Source of the DNA: Treponemataceae bacterium
Lineage (GTDB): Bacteria > Spirochaetota > Spirochaetia > Treponematales > Treponemataceae
Reading direction: 5' to 3'
NCBI GenBank assembly: GCA_024402495.1
Contig: JAKSTR010000005.1
Coordinates: forward strand, 1-64,000
DNA length: 64,000 nt
The notes below the pieces were generated by a model, which ran no database searches, was not told where the DNA came from, and saw only the letters and a list, made by a program, of their open reading frames with translations. Numbering within the stretch: position 1 is the first letter of the stretch; every line of letters starts with the position of its first letter. This document shows positions 36,395 to 46,173 of the stretch, piece by piece. Position numbers and translations under genes: made by a program.

Positions 36395-37933
36395 CTAATT
36401 TTCTAATTTTTCAAAATCATCAACAATTGCTTTACCAATTTTCCAGTTATCGCCGGCGCCCATCGTTATGAACAAATCGCCGTCCTGCAAAATTTCCTTT
36501 ACGTAAGGCAAAGCGTCCAGAATTTCTTCGTAATAAACTACATTTTTGTGGTTTTCTTTTGTTTTTTCAAAAAGAACCTTGCCGTTAACCGTTCCGTCGT
36601 ATTTTTCGCGTGCCGAAGGGTAAATTTTGTGCAGAATTACAACATCCGCCGCAGAAAAACTTGCCGCAAACTGATCCAGAAGCGCGGCAGTACGGCTGTA
36701 CGTATGCGACATAAAATCCACAATAATGCGGCGATCCGGGTAAAAAAGGCGCAATCCTTCAAGGGTGGTTTTTATCGCCGTCGGGTGATGTGCGTAATCG
36801 TCCATTACCAGAATGCCTTTATTTTTGACATTCTGGAGATTTTGAAGAATTTTTTCATCTTGAACGGCTTTTTTTGCAGGCGCTTTCAGCATGGAAATAA
36901 TTTCGCTGCGGCGTTTTGCACCGCAAAATGACGCGAAACCGTTTTTAAGGCAAAGGAATGTTTCTGTCATTCCCGGAATTGCTGAAGCTTTCTGCTGGGC
37001 TGAAGTTTTTAAAAGTTCGCAGGCTAAGGCGCAGGCGGCGGTGGCGTTGCGCAAAAGATGAATGCCGGGAACTTTTAAATAAAAATCCCCGTCAAAGGCG
37101 GCAATCCTGAAATACTGTTTGCCGTCTTCAATTTTTCCAACTGTAAGCTGATAATCGCCTTTAGCCGTTACGCCATAAGGAATTAACTCAACATCTGGAC
37201 GCTGTTTTTCTATAATTTCTGCAACTTCGCACGCACCGGCTTCGTCTGCACAATAAATCAGCTGTCCGCCGGCCGGCAAAAGTTTTGCATAATCAACAAA
37301 TGCATCGCGAATGGATTCGTAAGTCGGATAATAATCTTCGTGGTCGCTTTCAACGCTGGTTAAAATAATTTTCTGCGGATGAAAAGCCATAAAATGCCGC
37401 TGGTATTCGCAGGTTTCTGCAACAAAAAAATCGTTGCCGTTATTAAGGGTACATTTATCATCAAAGGAACTGATAATACTTCCGGCTAAAACCTGCGCAG
37501 GCAAATTGAGGGATTTTATAAGCGTACCGACGAGCCCGGTAGTTGTGGTTTTTCCGTGCACGCCAGACACGCCACAGCTGTAAGTAAGCGCGCTTATTTC
37601 GCCCAAAGCCTGGGTATAAAGCAAAATCGGTATGTTTTTTTTCTGGGCTTCAATAAGGTCGGGGTTCTGGTCAAGTTTGTAGGCAGAAGAATAAATTACA
37701 AGCTGAACATCGTCCGCAACATTTTGGGCAGAAAAGCTTGTAAACGGCTTGATGTTTAATTTTTCCAAAATCGCGTCGGTGTAAAAACGTTCCGGCACGT
37801 CGCTGCCCGTAATAACAGCGCCCCGGGCGTAACAAATTTCAACTAAAGCCGCCATTCCGGTGCCTTTAATTCCAACAAAATGTATTTTAAAGCCCTGCAA
37901 ATTCTGGGGCAAAAGATTTTTTTCTAATGACAT
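36395..37933 (-). CDS. murC: UDP-N-acetylmuramate--alanine ligase
   Basis: 512 residues, somewhat longer than typical. FVGIKGTGMAAL is the nucleotide-sugar site, SGVHGKTTTT the P-loop, and DDYAHHPTAI the C-terminal domain block. It adds L-Ala to UDP-MurNAc in peptidoglycan synthesis. The related Mpl has different spacing, so MurC is the better call. No Shine-Dalgarno sequence; TATAAT lies 7 bases before the ATG. It is divergent from folC across only 46 bases. Confidence 0.9.
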   Translation of the reverse strand: MSLEKNLLPQNLQGFKIHFVGIKGTGMAALVEICYARGAVITGSDVPERFYTDAILEKLNIKPFTSFSAQNVADDVQLVIYSSAYKLDQNPDLIEAQKKNIPILLYTQALGEISALTYSCGVSGVHGKTTTTGLVGTLIKSLNLPAQVLAGSIISSFDDKCTLNNGNDFFVAETCEYQRHFMAFHPQKIILTSVESDHEDYYPTYESIRDAFVDYAKLLPAGGQLIYCADEAGACEVAEIIEKQRPDVELIPYGVTAKGDYQLTVGKIEDGKQYFRIAAFDGDFYLKVPGIHLLRNATAACALACELLKTSAQQKASAIPGMTETFLCLKNGFASFCGAKRRSEIISMLKAPAKKAVQDEKILQNLQNVKNKGILVMDDYAHHPTAIKTTLEGLRLFYPDRRIIVDFMSHTYSRTAALLDQFAASFSAADVVILHKIYPSAREKYDGTVNGKVLFEKTKENHKNVVYYEEILDALPYVKEILQDGDLFITMGAGDNWKIGKAIVDDFEKLEN

Positions 37934-37940
37934 AATATCA

Positions 37941-37973
37941 ATTATATATCAAAGTTCTTTTATATGCTAGAAT
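37941..37973. promoter_or_regulatory. Divergent murC/folC promoter region
   Basis: Minus strand: TATAAT (37946-37941), 7 bases before the murC ATG. Plus strand: extended -10 TGCTAGAAT (hexamer 37968-37973), 6 bases before the folC ATG. The -35 region of each overlaps the other's core, so the two promoters may exclude each other. Confidence 0.5.
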
Positions 37974-37979
37974 GGCAAA

Positions 37980-39398
37980 ATGGATATTTCAATTATTGGC
38001 TTTGAAACATGGCTTGAATCCGCCACGAATTACGAAAAACAACGCAAAATCGGTACTTTTTCACTCGATACAATCAAATATTTAACAGAAAAACTGCAAA
38101 ATCCGCAAAACAGCTATAACAGCATTCACGTTGCAGGCTCAAAGGGCAAAGGTTCAGTTTCTACAATGTGCAGCGCAATTTTACGGCAGGCTGGCTTTGA
38201 CTGCGGTTTGTACACTTCGCCCCACATCCTCAATTTTTTGGAACGAGTTACAAACGCAGGCGAAAGTTTCAGTCACGAAATTTATCAGAAATCCGCAAGC
38301 CAGCTAATTCAGTTTATTGAAGAAAATACGGAAATTCTTGACAAAATGGATTTAAATCAGGCTTCATGGTTTGAATTATTGACTCTTTTTGCATTTTTAT
38401 GCTTCAAAAATCAAAACTGCCAGTGGGCTGTTTTTGAAACCGGCTTGGGCGGAAGATTTGACGCGACAAACGTTCTTTTGCCCAAAACAAGCGTTTTAAC
38501 GCCAATTGAACTTGAACACACCGAATATTTGGGCAGCACAATTGAACAAATAGCAGGCGAAAAAGCCGGAATTATTAAACCCGGCGTGCCTGTTTGCGTT
38601 GCCTTTCAAAAAGAAGAAGCTGAAAAAGTTTTTTTGCAGACTGCAAAATCAAACAATTCGCCAGTATATTTGCTGAAAAATGCGGCAAAAAGCATAAAAC
38701 ATCAGCATAAAAACGGCAAAAACATGGTAGAAATTGATTTTGGTAATTTCATATTTGAAAACTGTACCAAACCGGCTTTTAGCAGAAAAATATGCGCCAA
38801 TTTGCAGCTTTTTGGTGAAGTTCAGGCACAAAATGCCGCTTTAGCTGCCCTTGCCGTAAAATGTGCCATGCCGCAAATATCAGAAACTACAATTGAAAAA
38901 GGTTTGGAGCGGGCGTTTTTATCTGGAAGATTTGAAATTTTAGACATTATGTATAAAAATTCAGACAAGATAACCATTGTTTTAGATGGCGCCCATACTG
39001 TAAACAGCGTTTCCCTTTGCATGCAAACCTATAACGATATTTTCGCCGGCAAAAAATATAATCTGTTGTTTGCCTGCGCCGCCGACAAAGACATTGAAAA
39101 TATTGCGCCTGTTTTTTTTGACGAAGAAAAAAACAAACCGCAGCAAATCAGTTTAACTAAGCCCGGCGACATAAAAAAAAGCGATTTAAGCCGTCTTTTA
39201 ACCGCTTTTGCGCCCCTCTGTCAAAACCACAGCGTAAACTATTCCATAAGTGAAGATTTTGAAAAAACGATTGAAAGCGCGGTAAAAGATGCCGCAAAAA
39301 GCGGAAATATTCTGGTAGTAACAGGTTCCTTCTACCTTGTTGCGGAAGTTAAAAAATTCTTAAAGCAAAAGTGTACAATTTTACCGGCGAATGCTTAA
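37980..39398 (+). CDS. folC: Folylpolyglutamate/dihydrofolate synthase
   Basis: 472 residues. The Mur-ligase-like P-loop is AGSKGKGSVS, with FETGLGGRFDATN and the C-terminal LDGAHTVNS blocks. It attaches glutamate residues to folates and may also make dihydrofolate. Divergent from murC. No Shine-Dalgarno sequence precedes the ATG; the -10 box is 6 bases upstream. Confidence 0.93.
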   Translation: MDISIIGFETWLESATNYEKQRKIGTFSLDTIKYLTEKLQNPQNSYNSIHVAGSKGKGSVSTMCSAILRQAGFDCGLYTSPHILNFLERVTNAGESFSHEIYQKSASQLIQFIEENTEILDKMDLNQASWFELLTLFAFLCFKNQNCQWAVFETGLGGRFDATNVLLPKTSVLTPIELEHTEYLGSTIEQIAGEKAGIIKPGVPVCVAFQKEEAEKVFLQTAKSNNSPVYLLKNAAKSIKHQHKNGKNMVEIDFGNFIFENCTKPAFSRKICANLQLFGEVQAQNAALAALAVKCAMPQISETTIEKGLERAFLSGRFEILDIMYKNSDKITIVLDGAHTVNSVSLCMQTYNDIFAGKKYNLLFACAADKDIENIAPVFFDEEKNKPQQISLTKPGDIKKSDLSRLLTAFAPLCQNHSVNYSISEDFEKTIESAVKDAAKSGNILVVTGSFYLVAEVKKFLKQKCTILPANA

Positions 39399-39426
39399 TT
39401 TTTAGCAGAAGAAAAACAGAAAAATT

Positions 39427-39503
39427 GCACAAGCTGTAATGTATTACAACGCAACTGTAATACATTACAGCTAAATAGAAATATATTACGGCTTGTGTGT
39501 TTT
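39427..39503. terminator. Three-armed terminator structure
   Basis: A 17-base-pair perfect stem (39432-39448 with 39456-39472, 7-base loop) lies between convergent folC and the pseudouridine synthase. A third, similar arm (39481-39497) can pair with the first arm instead, and T residues follow it. Confidence 0.7.
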
Positions 39504-39542
39504 TCAGCTTAGCTTGCTTATTTTGTCCAATTCGGGCAGTAT

Positions 39543-40379
39543 TTAAAAGCTTGGTTTTGGGTCAATTGAAAAATTACACGGTTCGCCGGTACTTGGATGC
39601 AAAAAATGCAATTGTGTTGCGTGTAATTGAAGCGGAATATTTTGAAAATTTTCGGAATCCTGACATAATCCGGCATTTGCGCCATTTAAAAAGTTTTCTG
39701 CGATATTTTGCCGGGCTGCATATTGCTTATAAGCCGGGCAATATAAAAAATCGCCAATAATTGGCAACCCAGCCCAGGCAAGATGGGCGCGTATCTGATG
39801 CTTAAAACCTTTGCTAAGGGCGCATTGAACAGAATATATTTTGAAATTTTCATAAATCTGCGGACAAAAACCGTTAAATTCTTCAATTTTTTCAATAATC
39901 GTAGTGTATTCGCCGTGTTCAGCTTTTTTTGCAGCCGCTTTGCCGCATTTTTCGCTGCAAGCAACCGGTCGTACTTCACTACGCCCTTTTCCATAATACC
40001 TGAAAAGCGAAGTTATTTTTTCACCTGAGGAAGTAACAAAATTGCAAACAGGAAAATCCGGATTTTTCTGTTTGCTGCAAAACGCGGTGTAAATTTTTAT
40101 AAAAGCGCCCTGCTGCTGCTGAGTCCAAAGACTATCAAAAGCCGGCTGATTAAGGGCAACCACAAAAAGCCCGTGCGTTGCGGTATCAAGCCGGTGAACC
40201 AGCCCGTGTTCCACGTTTTTTTTGCCTAAAACACTGCGCCCGGCTTCAAACTGCCGCAGTACTTCTTCAAGCGCGGTATTATTTTCGCCTTCTTTTAAGG
40301 GCGCGGTCGGTAAATTATGCGGTTTTTCTGCAACAACAAAATCGCTGCACTGATAAATAATTTTTACGCCGTTACACAT
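39543..40379 (-). CDS. RluA-family pseudouridine synthase
   Basis: 278 residues from ATG 40379, which overlaps the end of the upstream rluD-like gene by 8 bases; a longer in-frame extension to 40508 would lie within that gene. It lacks an S4 domain. The catalytic motif is HRLDTATHG, with GFKHQIRAHLAWAG later. Members modify uridines in rRNA or tRNA; the exact target cannot be told. It ends the leftward operon. Confidence 0.9.
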   Translation of the reverse strand: MCNGVKIIYQCSDFVVAEKPHNLPTAPLKEGENNTALEEVLRQFEAGRSVLGKKNVEHGLVHRLDTATHGLFVVALNQPAFDSLWTQQQQGAFIKIYTAFCSKQKNPDFPVCNFVTSSGEKITSLFRYYGKGRSEVRPVACSEKCGKAAAKKAEHGEYTTIIEKIEEFNGFCPQIYENFKIYSVQCALSKGFKHQIRAHLAWAGLPIIGDFLYCPAYKQYAARQNIAENFLNGANAGLCQDSENFQNIPLQLHATQLHFLHPSTGEPCNFSIDPKPSF

Positions 40380-41331
40380 AAGACCACGGCTGTTTTTCAT
40401 ACATTTCGTGCAGTTTTTTAAGCACTTTTTTAAATCGCCGCGGAATAGGCGCACTAAACTGAGAAAATTCTTCGCTGTTTGGCAAACGAATGCCCAAAGT
40501 TTTTGCATGAAGCATTAAAGTTGCGCTGTCAAAAACAGCATCTTTTTTACCATAAATCGGGTCGCCCAAAATCGGGCAGCCCAAATATTTCATGTGTACG
40601 CGAATTTGGTGAGTGCGCCCGGTTTTTAATTTAAGCTTCATCAGCGAATACGGACCGAAAACACCCACGCATCGATAAATTGTGTGGGCAAATTTGCCTT
40701 TATCAATATCACAGGTGGTGAATTTTTTCCGGTTCCGGGTATCGCGGCAAATACCGGTTTTTATGCTGCCATGCGGTTCTTTTGGGCGACCAATAACAAT
40801 TGCCACATATTCTTTTTTTACACGCCGGCTTTGAAACTGGTTTTGCAGCCACGAAAGAGAATCGCGGTTTTTGGCGCTGATAATTACGCCGGAAGTATCT
40901 TTATCAAGACGGTGAACAATGCCGGGGCGCAAAAGCGCACTATTTTCTTCAGCTGAAAAAGCTGTGGGCGCAACGCCATTATGAAAAAGCAGCGCATTAA
41001 CCAGCGTACCCGACCAGTTGCCTGCCGCCGGATGCACAACCATGCCCTGTTTTTTGTTTACAACGCAAACATTTTCATCTTCATAAACAATTTCCAAAGG
41101 AATATCTTCGCCTTCAAGATTTTCGGGCTTGGCTTCTTCCCAGGTAATTTCAATTTTGTCGCCAGCCTTTACGTTTTTAGAAAGTTTTGAAGGCTTGCCG
41201 TTCAAAGTTAGGCTTGTAAGAGAATTTTTAAGCCGGGAACGCGGCATACCGTTAGGAATTGAGGCGATATATGCATCAAGACGCACAGGCACAACGATGG
41301 AATCTGCAACAGTTATAGATAAAAGGGGCAT
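40372..41331 (-). CDS. rluD: RluD-type pseudouridine synthase
   Basis: 319 residues with an N-terminal S4 RNA-binding domain (about 1-75) and the catalytic core with HRLDKDTSG and RTHQIRVHMKYLGCP. The architecture is that of RluD, which makes pseudouridines in 23S rRNA helix 69, though RluC-like targets are possible. AAAGGAA precedes the ATG. It is directly followed by a second family member. Confidence 0.9.
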   Translation of the reverse strand: MPLLSITVADSIVVPVRLDAYIASIPNGMPRSRLKNSLTSLTLNGKPSKLSKNVKAGDKIEITWEEAKPENLEGEDIPLEIVYEDENVCVVNKKQGMVVHPAAGNWSGTLVNALLFHNGVAPTAFSAEENSALLRPGIVHRLDKDTSGVIISAKNRDSLSWLQNQFQSRRVKKEYVAIVIGRPKEPHGSIKTGICRDTRNRKKFTTCDIDKGKFAHTIYRCVGVFGPYSLMKLKLKTGRTHQIRVHMKYLGCPILGDPIYGKKDAVFDSATLMLHAKTLGIRLPNSEEFSQFSAPIPRRFKKVLKKLHEMYEKQPWSYV

Positions 41332-41346
41332 AAAATTTCCTTTTTG

Positions 41347-41817
41347 TTAATTTTTGTCGTGAAAAACCGGAATAATCGTAATATCCGGGTCTAAAAAATC
41401 TTCATTTTTGGCATTCTGGCTGTTCTGTTCTTCCAGATTCTGCAAAACCTGTCCGACGATAAAATCGGCAAGCCCAATTACCAAACTTGCGCCAGCCGCG
41501 CCAATAATTATCGCATTTTGTTCTTTTTTGGAAAAATTAGCGTTGGAATTTTTGGTTATTAAACTTGGCGCATATTCGCTTTGCATGTCGTGGTTAAAAT
41601 ACCTGAAAACAGAATAACCTGCCCCAGCCCACATCATGGTAAAAGGCAGCGAACCAAACGTAACAATTTCGCCGCGCCGCAAATTCAAGGTTGCCTGGCT
41701 GAATTCCGCAGGCGTATACGGTTCCGGTTCGTGCTCGTCGTCTGCAAAAACAAGACACGGCGCCGCCAAAAACATAAATATCAGCAAAAACGCCAATTTT
41801 TTCTTCAATTTATTCAT
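41347..41817 (-). CDS. Small exported membrane protein
   Basis: 156 residues. Residues 1-25 form a signal peptide (LIFMFLAAPCLVFAD); a second hydrophobic stretch near 105-125 (IIIGAAGASLVIGLADFIVG) is a likely membrane segment. An LRRGEIVTFGSLPF block is characteristic but I do not know its function. It lies within the yggS-rluD operon. No good ribosome site is visible. Confidence 0.7.
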   Translation of the reverse strand: MNKLKKKLAFLLIFMFLAAPCLVFADDEHEPEPYTPAEFSQATLNLRRGEIVTFGSLPFTMMWAGAGYSVFRYFNHDMQSEYAPSLITKNSNANFSKKEQNAIIIGAAGASLVIGLADFIVGQVLQNLEEQNSQNAKNEDFLDPDITIIPVFHDKN

Positions 41818-41832
41818 ATTTTTTTCGCTTTT

Positions 41833-42543
41833 TTACTTGTTGTAATTTCTTTCGCCAAAAATTGCTGTACCAACGCGCACAACGGTAGAACCGGCTTCAA
41901 TTGCATAGGCAAAATCGCCGCTCATTCCCATAGAAAGCTGGCTGAATGAACAATTGGCAAAGCCGGCGTATTTCTGGTTCAGTTTTTGCGCCAGCGCCGC
42001 AACCTGCAAAAAAGAATTTTTAATGATTTCCTCATCTTCGGTTAACGGCGCCATGGTCATTAAACCGCAGATTTCAATGTGAGGACAATCTTTTGCAAAT
42101 TCAACGGCAGCTTCAACATCGCTTTCGCTGGTAAAGCCGCTTTTTGTATCTTCGCCGGTATGAATTTCTAAAAAAATACGCATTTTTTTGTCAATTTTCG
42201 CCGTCTGTTTTTCAATTTCTTTAATAAGCTCAACGCTGTCCACCGAATGAATGCAGCTGGCGATTTTTACAATATCCTTAACCTTGTTGCGCTGCAAATG
42301 CCCAATCATGTGCAGCTCAATATCGCTGTATTTTTCCAGAAGCTGGGGAAACTTTTCGCAGGCTTCCTGCACGCGGTTTTCGCCAAAAAGTTTCTGACCG
42401 GCTAAAACAGCCTGCTCAATTTCTTCTACCGGATGAAATTTGCTTACTGCCATAAGGGCAACATTCTGAGGATTTTTGCCACAATTTGCTGCGGTTTGGT
42501 CAATTTGGGCGCGAATTTTCTGAATATTTTCGGCAATGCTCAC
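41833..42543 (-). CDS. yggS: YggS-type PLP homeostasis protein
   Basis: 236 residues with a TIM-barrel, alanine-racemase-like fold. Lys35 in MAVSKFHP binds pyridoxal phosphate; FGENRVQE, MIGHLQRNKV and the final SMGMSGDFAYAIEAGSTVVR are family signatures. It helps keep free PLP and amino-acid pools in balance. Its start overlaps the rsmA stop by 4 bases. Confidence 0.95.
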   Translation of the reverse strand: MSIAENIQKIRAQIDQTAANCGKNPQNVALMAVSKFHPVEEIEQAVLAGQKLFGENRVQEACEKFPQLLEKYSDIELHMIGHLQRNKVKDIVKIASCIHSVDSVELIKEIEKQTAKIDKKMRIFLEIHTGEDTKSGFTSESDVEAAVEFAKDCPHIEICGLMTMAPLTEDEEIIKNSFLQVAALAQKLNQKYAGFANCSFSQLSMGMSGDFAYAIEAGSTVVRVGTAIFGERNYNK

Positions 42544-43400
42544 ATCAATTCTCCTGCAACGTCGCTAAGACGCAAAAGATCGTCAATTTTTAAGGTTTCG
42601 GCGCGCAGTTTCGGGTCGATGCCGGCTTTTTGCAAGGCAATTTCTGCTTTTTCGCTGCTGTTCATAAATGCGCCCAAGTTATTTTTAATGGTTTTCCGCC
42701 TGAACGCAAAAAGCGCGCGCTGCATACGGCAAAAAAACGCTGCATCGTTACATCGCGGAAAATCCTGTTTTTTTACGAATTTTACCGCGCGGCTGTCTAC
42801 ATTCGGGCGTGGCCAGAAAGAACCGCCGCTCAAATCGATTAAAGGCGTAACATCATACGCCCACTGACAAAGCACCGCCAGCGAAGAATAATCGTCACTG
42901 CCCGGCGCGGCGCACATACGCATTGCAACTTCTTTTTGAACGGTGATTACACCTTTTTCAAATCGCACGCCGGCGGTTATAAGGTCGGCAAAAATGGTTG
43001 CCGCAATATTGTATGGCAAATTGCCAAATAGACGTTCAGGCTGTTTTGTATTTTCAAGGTGTTTTTTCCAGGTTTTAAGAACATCGCCTTCAACAAGGCA
43101 GAAATTATCCATTTCGCCAAAAAATTCTTTTAAAATAGAAGCAAAACCGTGGTCAATTTCAAATGCCGTTAAATCTGCACCGCGATTCAAAATATCGTAA
43201 GTCATCGCGCCAAGCCCCGGGCCAATTTCCCAAACGCTTGTGCCCTGTTCAACTTCCAGTGCGTCCACAAGCTTTTTGCGTGCCGCAGAATTTATCAAAA
43301 AGTTCTGACCGAATTTTTTCTGCATTGCAAGACCGTGCTGGTCTAGAAATTCTTTTAACGAAGCAGGCGAATCGTAATCAACTTTTACGTTTGAACTCAC
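42540..43400 (-). CDS. rsmA: 16S rRNA dimethyladenosine transferase
   Basis: 286 residues from GTG 43400, behind GAGGAG. FGQNFL, EIGPGLGAMT and GNLPYNIA are the KsgA/RsmA motifs for S-adenosylmethionine and target-adenine binding. It dimethylates two adenines at the 3' end of 16S rRNA, a late checkpoint in small-subunit assembly. Part of the leftward operon ending at 39543. Confidence 0.96.
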   Translation of the reverse strand: MSSNVKVDYDSPASLKEFLDQHGLAMQKKFGQNFLINSAARKKLVDALEVEQGTSVWEIGPGLGAMTYDILNRGADLTAFEIDHGFASILKEFFGEMDNFCLVEGDVLKTWKKHLENTKQPERLFGNLPYNIAATIFADLITAGVRFEKGVITVQKEVAMRMCAAPGSDDYSSLAVLCQWAYDVTPLIDLSGGSFWPRPNVDSRAVKFVKKQDFPRCNDAAFFCRMQRALFAFRRKTIKNNLGAFMNSSEKAEIALQKAGIDPKLRAETLKIDDLLRLSDVAGELM

Positions 43401-43507
43401 AAAAACTCCTCAAAAATACCTAATTTTTTCTATTTTAAACATTATTTTGCGCCCTATCAAGTAGCCCCAAATTGTAAAAATTCTGTAAATTTCAGCCAAA
43501 TTGAATT

Positions 43508-45076
43508 TTAAAAGTTCACGCTGAACAAATTTGCAAAAAATTGGGCTATAAGCGCAATTGAATTGTAAAAAAAGTTCAATATTTGGTACAAAAACGGCAC
43601 GCAGAACGGCAAAAAATATGCAATAAGTGTGCAGACCACGCCCAAAATCAAAAATACCGAAACCAGCGGAATTAGCAAAAACGAAGCAAATATGCCGAAA
43701 GGCACAAAACTTTTGTACAAAATCAGCGTCAGCGGAAAAGTTCCGCATTGTGCCGCAAAACAGGTTGCAAGCGTACTGCATATTTTTTGCGGAATTTTCG
43801 GCAGTTTTTCAATTTTTTTTGCAATAAGCGGCAAAATTAGTGCAATTCCAAGCATTGCACCATAACTGAGCAAAAAAGCGCCGGTTTGTGCCTGCCGGAC
43901 ATTGCAAACCAGCTGTAAAATAAAAGAAAGTGCCAGAACTTTGGTTAAAACTGGCTTTACGCACAGTTTTTTTGCAAAAATATTGAAAAATACAAAAAGC
44001 AGCGCCCGGTTTAGCGACGGCGCACTTGAAGCAAACAAAACGAAAGCCCATGCAAAAATGAAAATTATAAATGCGGCAAGTTTTGCACCGGCAAAAATAC
44101 CGGCAATCTTTTTTGCGCCGCCTGCCACCAAAGACAAATGCAAGCCAGAAAGTGCCAGAATGTGGCTTACACCGGCGCGCAAAAAGTTTTGTTTTAAAAA
44201 CGGGTCTAAATATTCCTTGCTGCCGCAAAATAATGCAAGCAAAAACCAGCCAGCTTTGCCAAAACTGTAAAGGATTTTTTTTAGCTTTATGCGCCCAATA
44301 CCGCGCATTTGGCAAATTTTACCCAATATTTTGTTTTGCCGCCATTTTGGGTGTTTGGCGTAAGTTTTTATAATTGAAGAATTTACATTTGCGGCATTTT
44401 GTGCATAAAAATATTTTATGCTTTGCTGGCCGTTTTTGGAAAAATTGCCGTAAAACGCAACCGGTAAGCCGGTATCAACAAGCAAAAAATCGCCGTTTGC
44501 AGAAAATGCGCCGCTTTTTTTACCGCTGTCTTTATCATTTGCCCCAAAAACAGCGCCTTCAGATTTTACAGCTGTGCTGCCGGTAGCTGTACCCGCCGCA
44601 AAATCTGTGCCAATTTTTCCCGGATAATAATTTTCTACAATATTCTGGGGTAAAATTACGGCAGCAAAACCTTTTGCACCGCAAATGATTTTAAATTTCT
44701 GCAATTCACCGCTTACAGCAAAACATTGTATTGTAACCAGATAGCTGCCGTTTTCAGTTTTTACCGGCGAATTTGTGCAGAAGCCGTATATGCCGGTAAT
44801 TTTTTCATTTTCAATTAGCGAAATTACATTTTTCTGCTGATTTTGCAAATTAAAAAGCACAAAAATACACAAAATACCGGCAACAAGCGCACAAATTATA
44901 ATTTTTCTGCTGATTTTATTAAAAACTGCAAGTATTGCCAAAACGCCGCATAAAACCGCGCCAATAATTGAAGAAATAAAAACTGAAGAATAAAAGAAAA
45001 CTGCTAAAAAAAATGCGCAAAGAGAAACTAATGAAATTTTTTTTACAAACTGCCAAAGCTTTTGTATTATTTCCAT
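43508..45076 (-). CDS. comEC: ComEC/Rec2-family membrane protein
   Basis: 522 residues from ATG 45076. Two or three N-terminal membrane helices, an extracytoplasmic OB-like region (about 85-200, with a low-complexity insert rich in Gly/Ala/Lys) and then the competence domain with GVSHILALSGLHLSLV and about eight helices. The C-terminal metallo-beta-lactamase domain found in many homologues is missing. ComEC is the DNA-uptake channel. Whether this organism takes up DNA is unknown. A TTG-started extension reaches 45112. Confidence 0.85.
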   Translation of the reverse strand: MEIIQKLWQFVKKISLVSLCAFFLAVFFYSSVFISSIIGAVLCGVLAILAVFNKISRKIIICALVAGILCIFVLFNLQNQQKNVISLIENEKITGIYGFCTNSPVKTENGSYLVTIQCFAVSGELQKFKIICGAKGFAAVILPQNIVENYYPGKIGTDFAAGTATGSTAVKSEGAVFGANDKDSGKKSGAFSANGDFLLVDTGLPVAFYGNFSKNGQQSIKYFYAQNAANVNSSIIKTYAKHPKWRQNKILGKICQMRGIGRIKLKKILYSFGKAGWFLLALFCGSKEYLDPFLKQNFLRAGVSHILALSGLHLSLVAGGAKKIAGIFAGAKLAAFIIFIFAWAFVLFASSAPSLNRALLFVFFNIFAKKLCVKPVLTKVLALSFILQLVCNVRQAQTGAFLLSYGAMLGIALILPLIAKKIEKLPKIPQKICSTLATCFAAQCGTFPLTLILYKSFVPFGIFASFLLIPLVSVFLILGVVCTLIAYFLPFCVPFLYQILNFFYNSIALIAQFFANLFSVNF

Positions 45077-45147
45077 GCAAAAACATTTGCCTAAAAACAA
45101 AAAATTTGGCAATTCTTGTAAAAAATTATTGAAAATTTATAAAAGAT

Positions 45148-46173
45148 TTAAACTTCTTCAAGTTCGGCAACATCATCGTCATCGCTGCCGCCCTCTTCAT
45201 CGTTTTCAATTAAGCTGATTGCGTCAAAAGCCTGCTTCTGTTCTTCCGGTATAACCGAATAAACGTACATAGAAATAATCTGGCGCATATTGTCGTCGAC
45301 CACATCGCACTGAAAATGCAGGCGGCTTTGATTAATGGTTTCGTTATATTCTATGCTTTTTACCGTGCCGCTCATTACAATCTGGCTAGTGCCAAGCATA
45401 AACTGAATTTTTATGCCCATTCCGTTGTGGCCTTTGCCGCCAATGCGAATAAGCGCGCCGTCTTCTGACAAATCTTCAATCAAACACTTGATGCCTTTTT
45501 CTGTTTCCGGCGAGCGCGGGCTTCTTACCTTTACATCGGAAAGCAAATACAAATCCGCATTGATGGAACACGGACAGCGGATGCTTTTACGCTTCTGCGA
45601 GCGCTGCAAATTGGTAGAATGTTCCAGAAAAAGTACCGGCATACCCTGATAATGACCGGCGCCGCCAACACGCGTATCAAACATATAGCCGGCGTCGTTT
45701 TTGCGCCAGAAATAAACGGTTACAGTTTTTTTAACCCATTCAAAGCAGCGGTACTGGTTTTTAATTGGTTTTGGATAGCTGATTGTTAAAAAACCTTCGT
45801 TTTTAAGCACATTTGCCGAAAAAATACCGTATTGTGGCAAAACAATGCGCAGTTTTTGTCCTACGCGCAAAAAAGAAGTATTTTTAATACCGGCTTTTAG
45901 CGGCGGATCAAGTTCAATTTTTGAACGGTAAGCATATAACTGGTCTAAAAAATCTTTTGTTTTTGGCAGATGAATGCTGCCGGTAGAAGTGGCTTTGCTG
46001 ACAACAGTTGCAATTGCTTTGTTGATTGAAGGCAACGACCAGAACAAAACGGTGGCGTCGGCAACATCGGCAATATTTCCAAGCTTCCAGACCAAACGCA
46101 TTTGGCGAAAACTAAAGCCAGAATCAAAACCTGTTGTATAAAATTTTACTTTGGTGGAAAACTTTTTTTTCAT
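45148..46173 (-). CDS. PilZ-domain c-di-GMP receptor
   Basis: 341 residues from ATG 46173, behind AAAGGCGG. The C-terminal half contains the PilZ signature: QKRKSIR (RxxxR) followed by DLSEDGALIRIGG (DxSxxG), which binds cyclic di-GMP. The N-terminal part (about 100-200) resembles the YcgR-like partner domain (LRVGQKLRIVLPQYG). An acidic tail (EEGGSDDDD) ends the protein. It likely tunes motility, and together with the GGDEF protein at the left edge suggests active c-di-GMP signalling. Confidence 0.88.
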   Translation of the reverse strand: MKKKFSTKVKFYTTGFDSGFSFRQMRLVWKLGNIADVADATVLFWSLPSINKAIATVVSKATSTGSIHLPKTKDFLDQLYAYRSKIELDPPLKAGIKNTSFLRVGQKLRIVLPQYGIFSANVLKNEGFLTISYPKPIKNQYRCFEWVKKTVTVYFWRKNDAGYMFDTRVGGAGHYQGMPVLFLEHSTNLQRSQKRKSIRCPCSINADLYLLSDVKVRSPRSPETEKGIKCLIEDLSEDGALIRIGGKGHNGMGIKIQFMLGTSQIVMSGTVKSIEYNETINQSRLHFQCDVVDDNMRQIISMYVYSVIPEEQKQAFDAISLIENDEEGGSDDDDVAELEEV

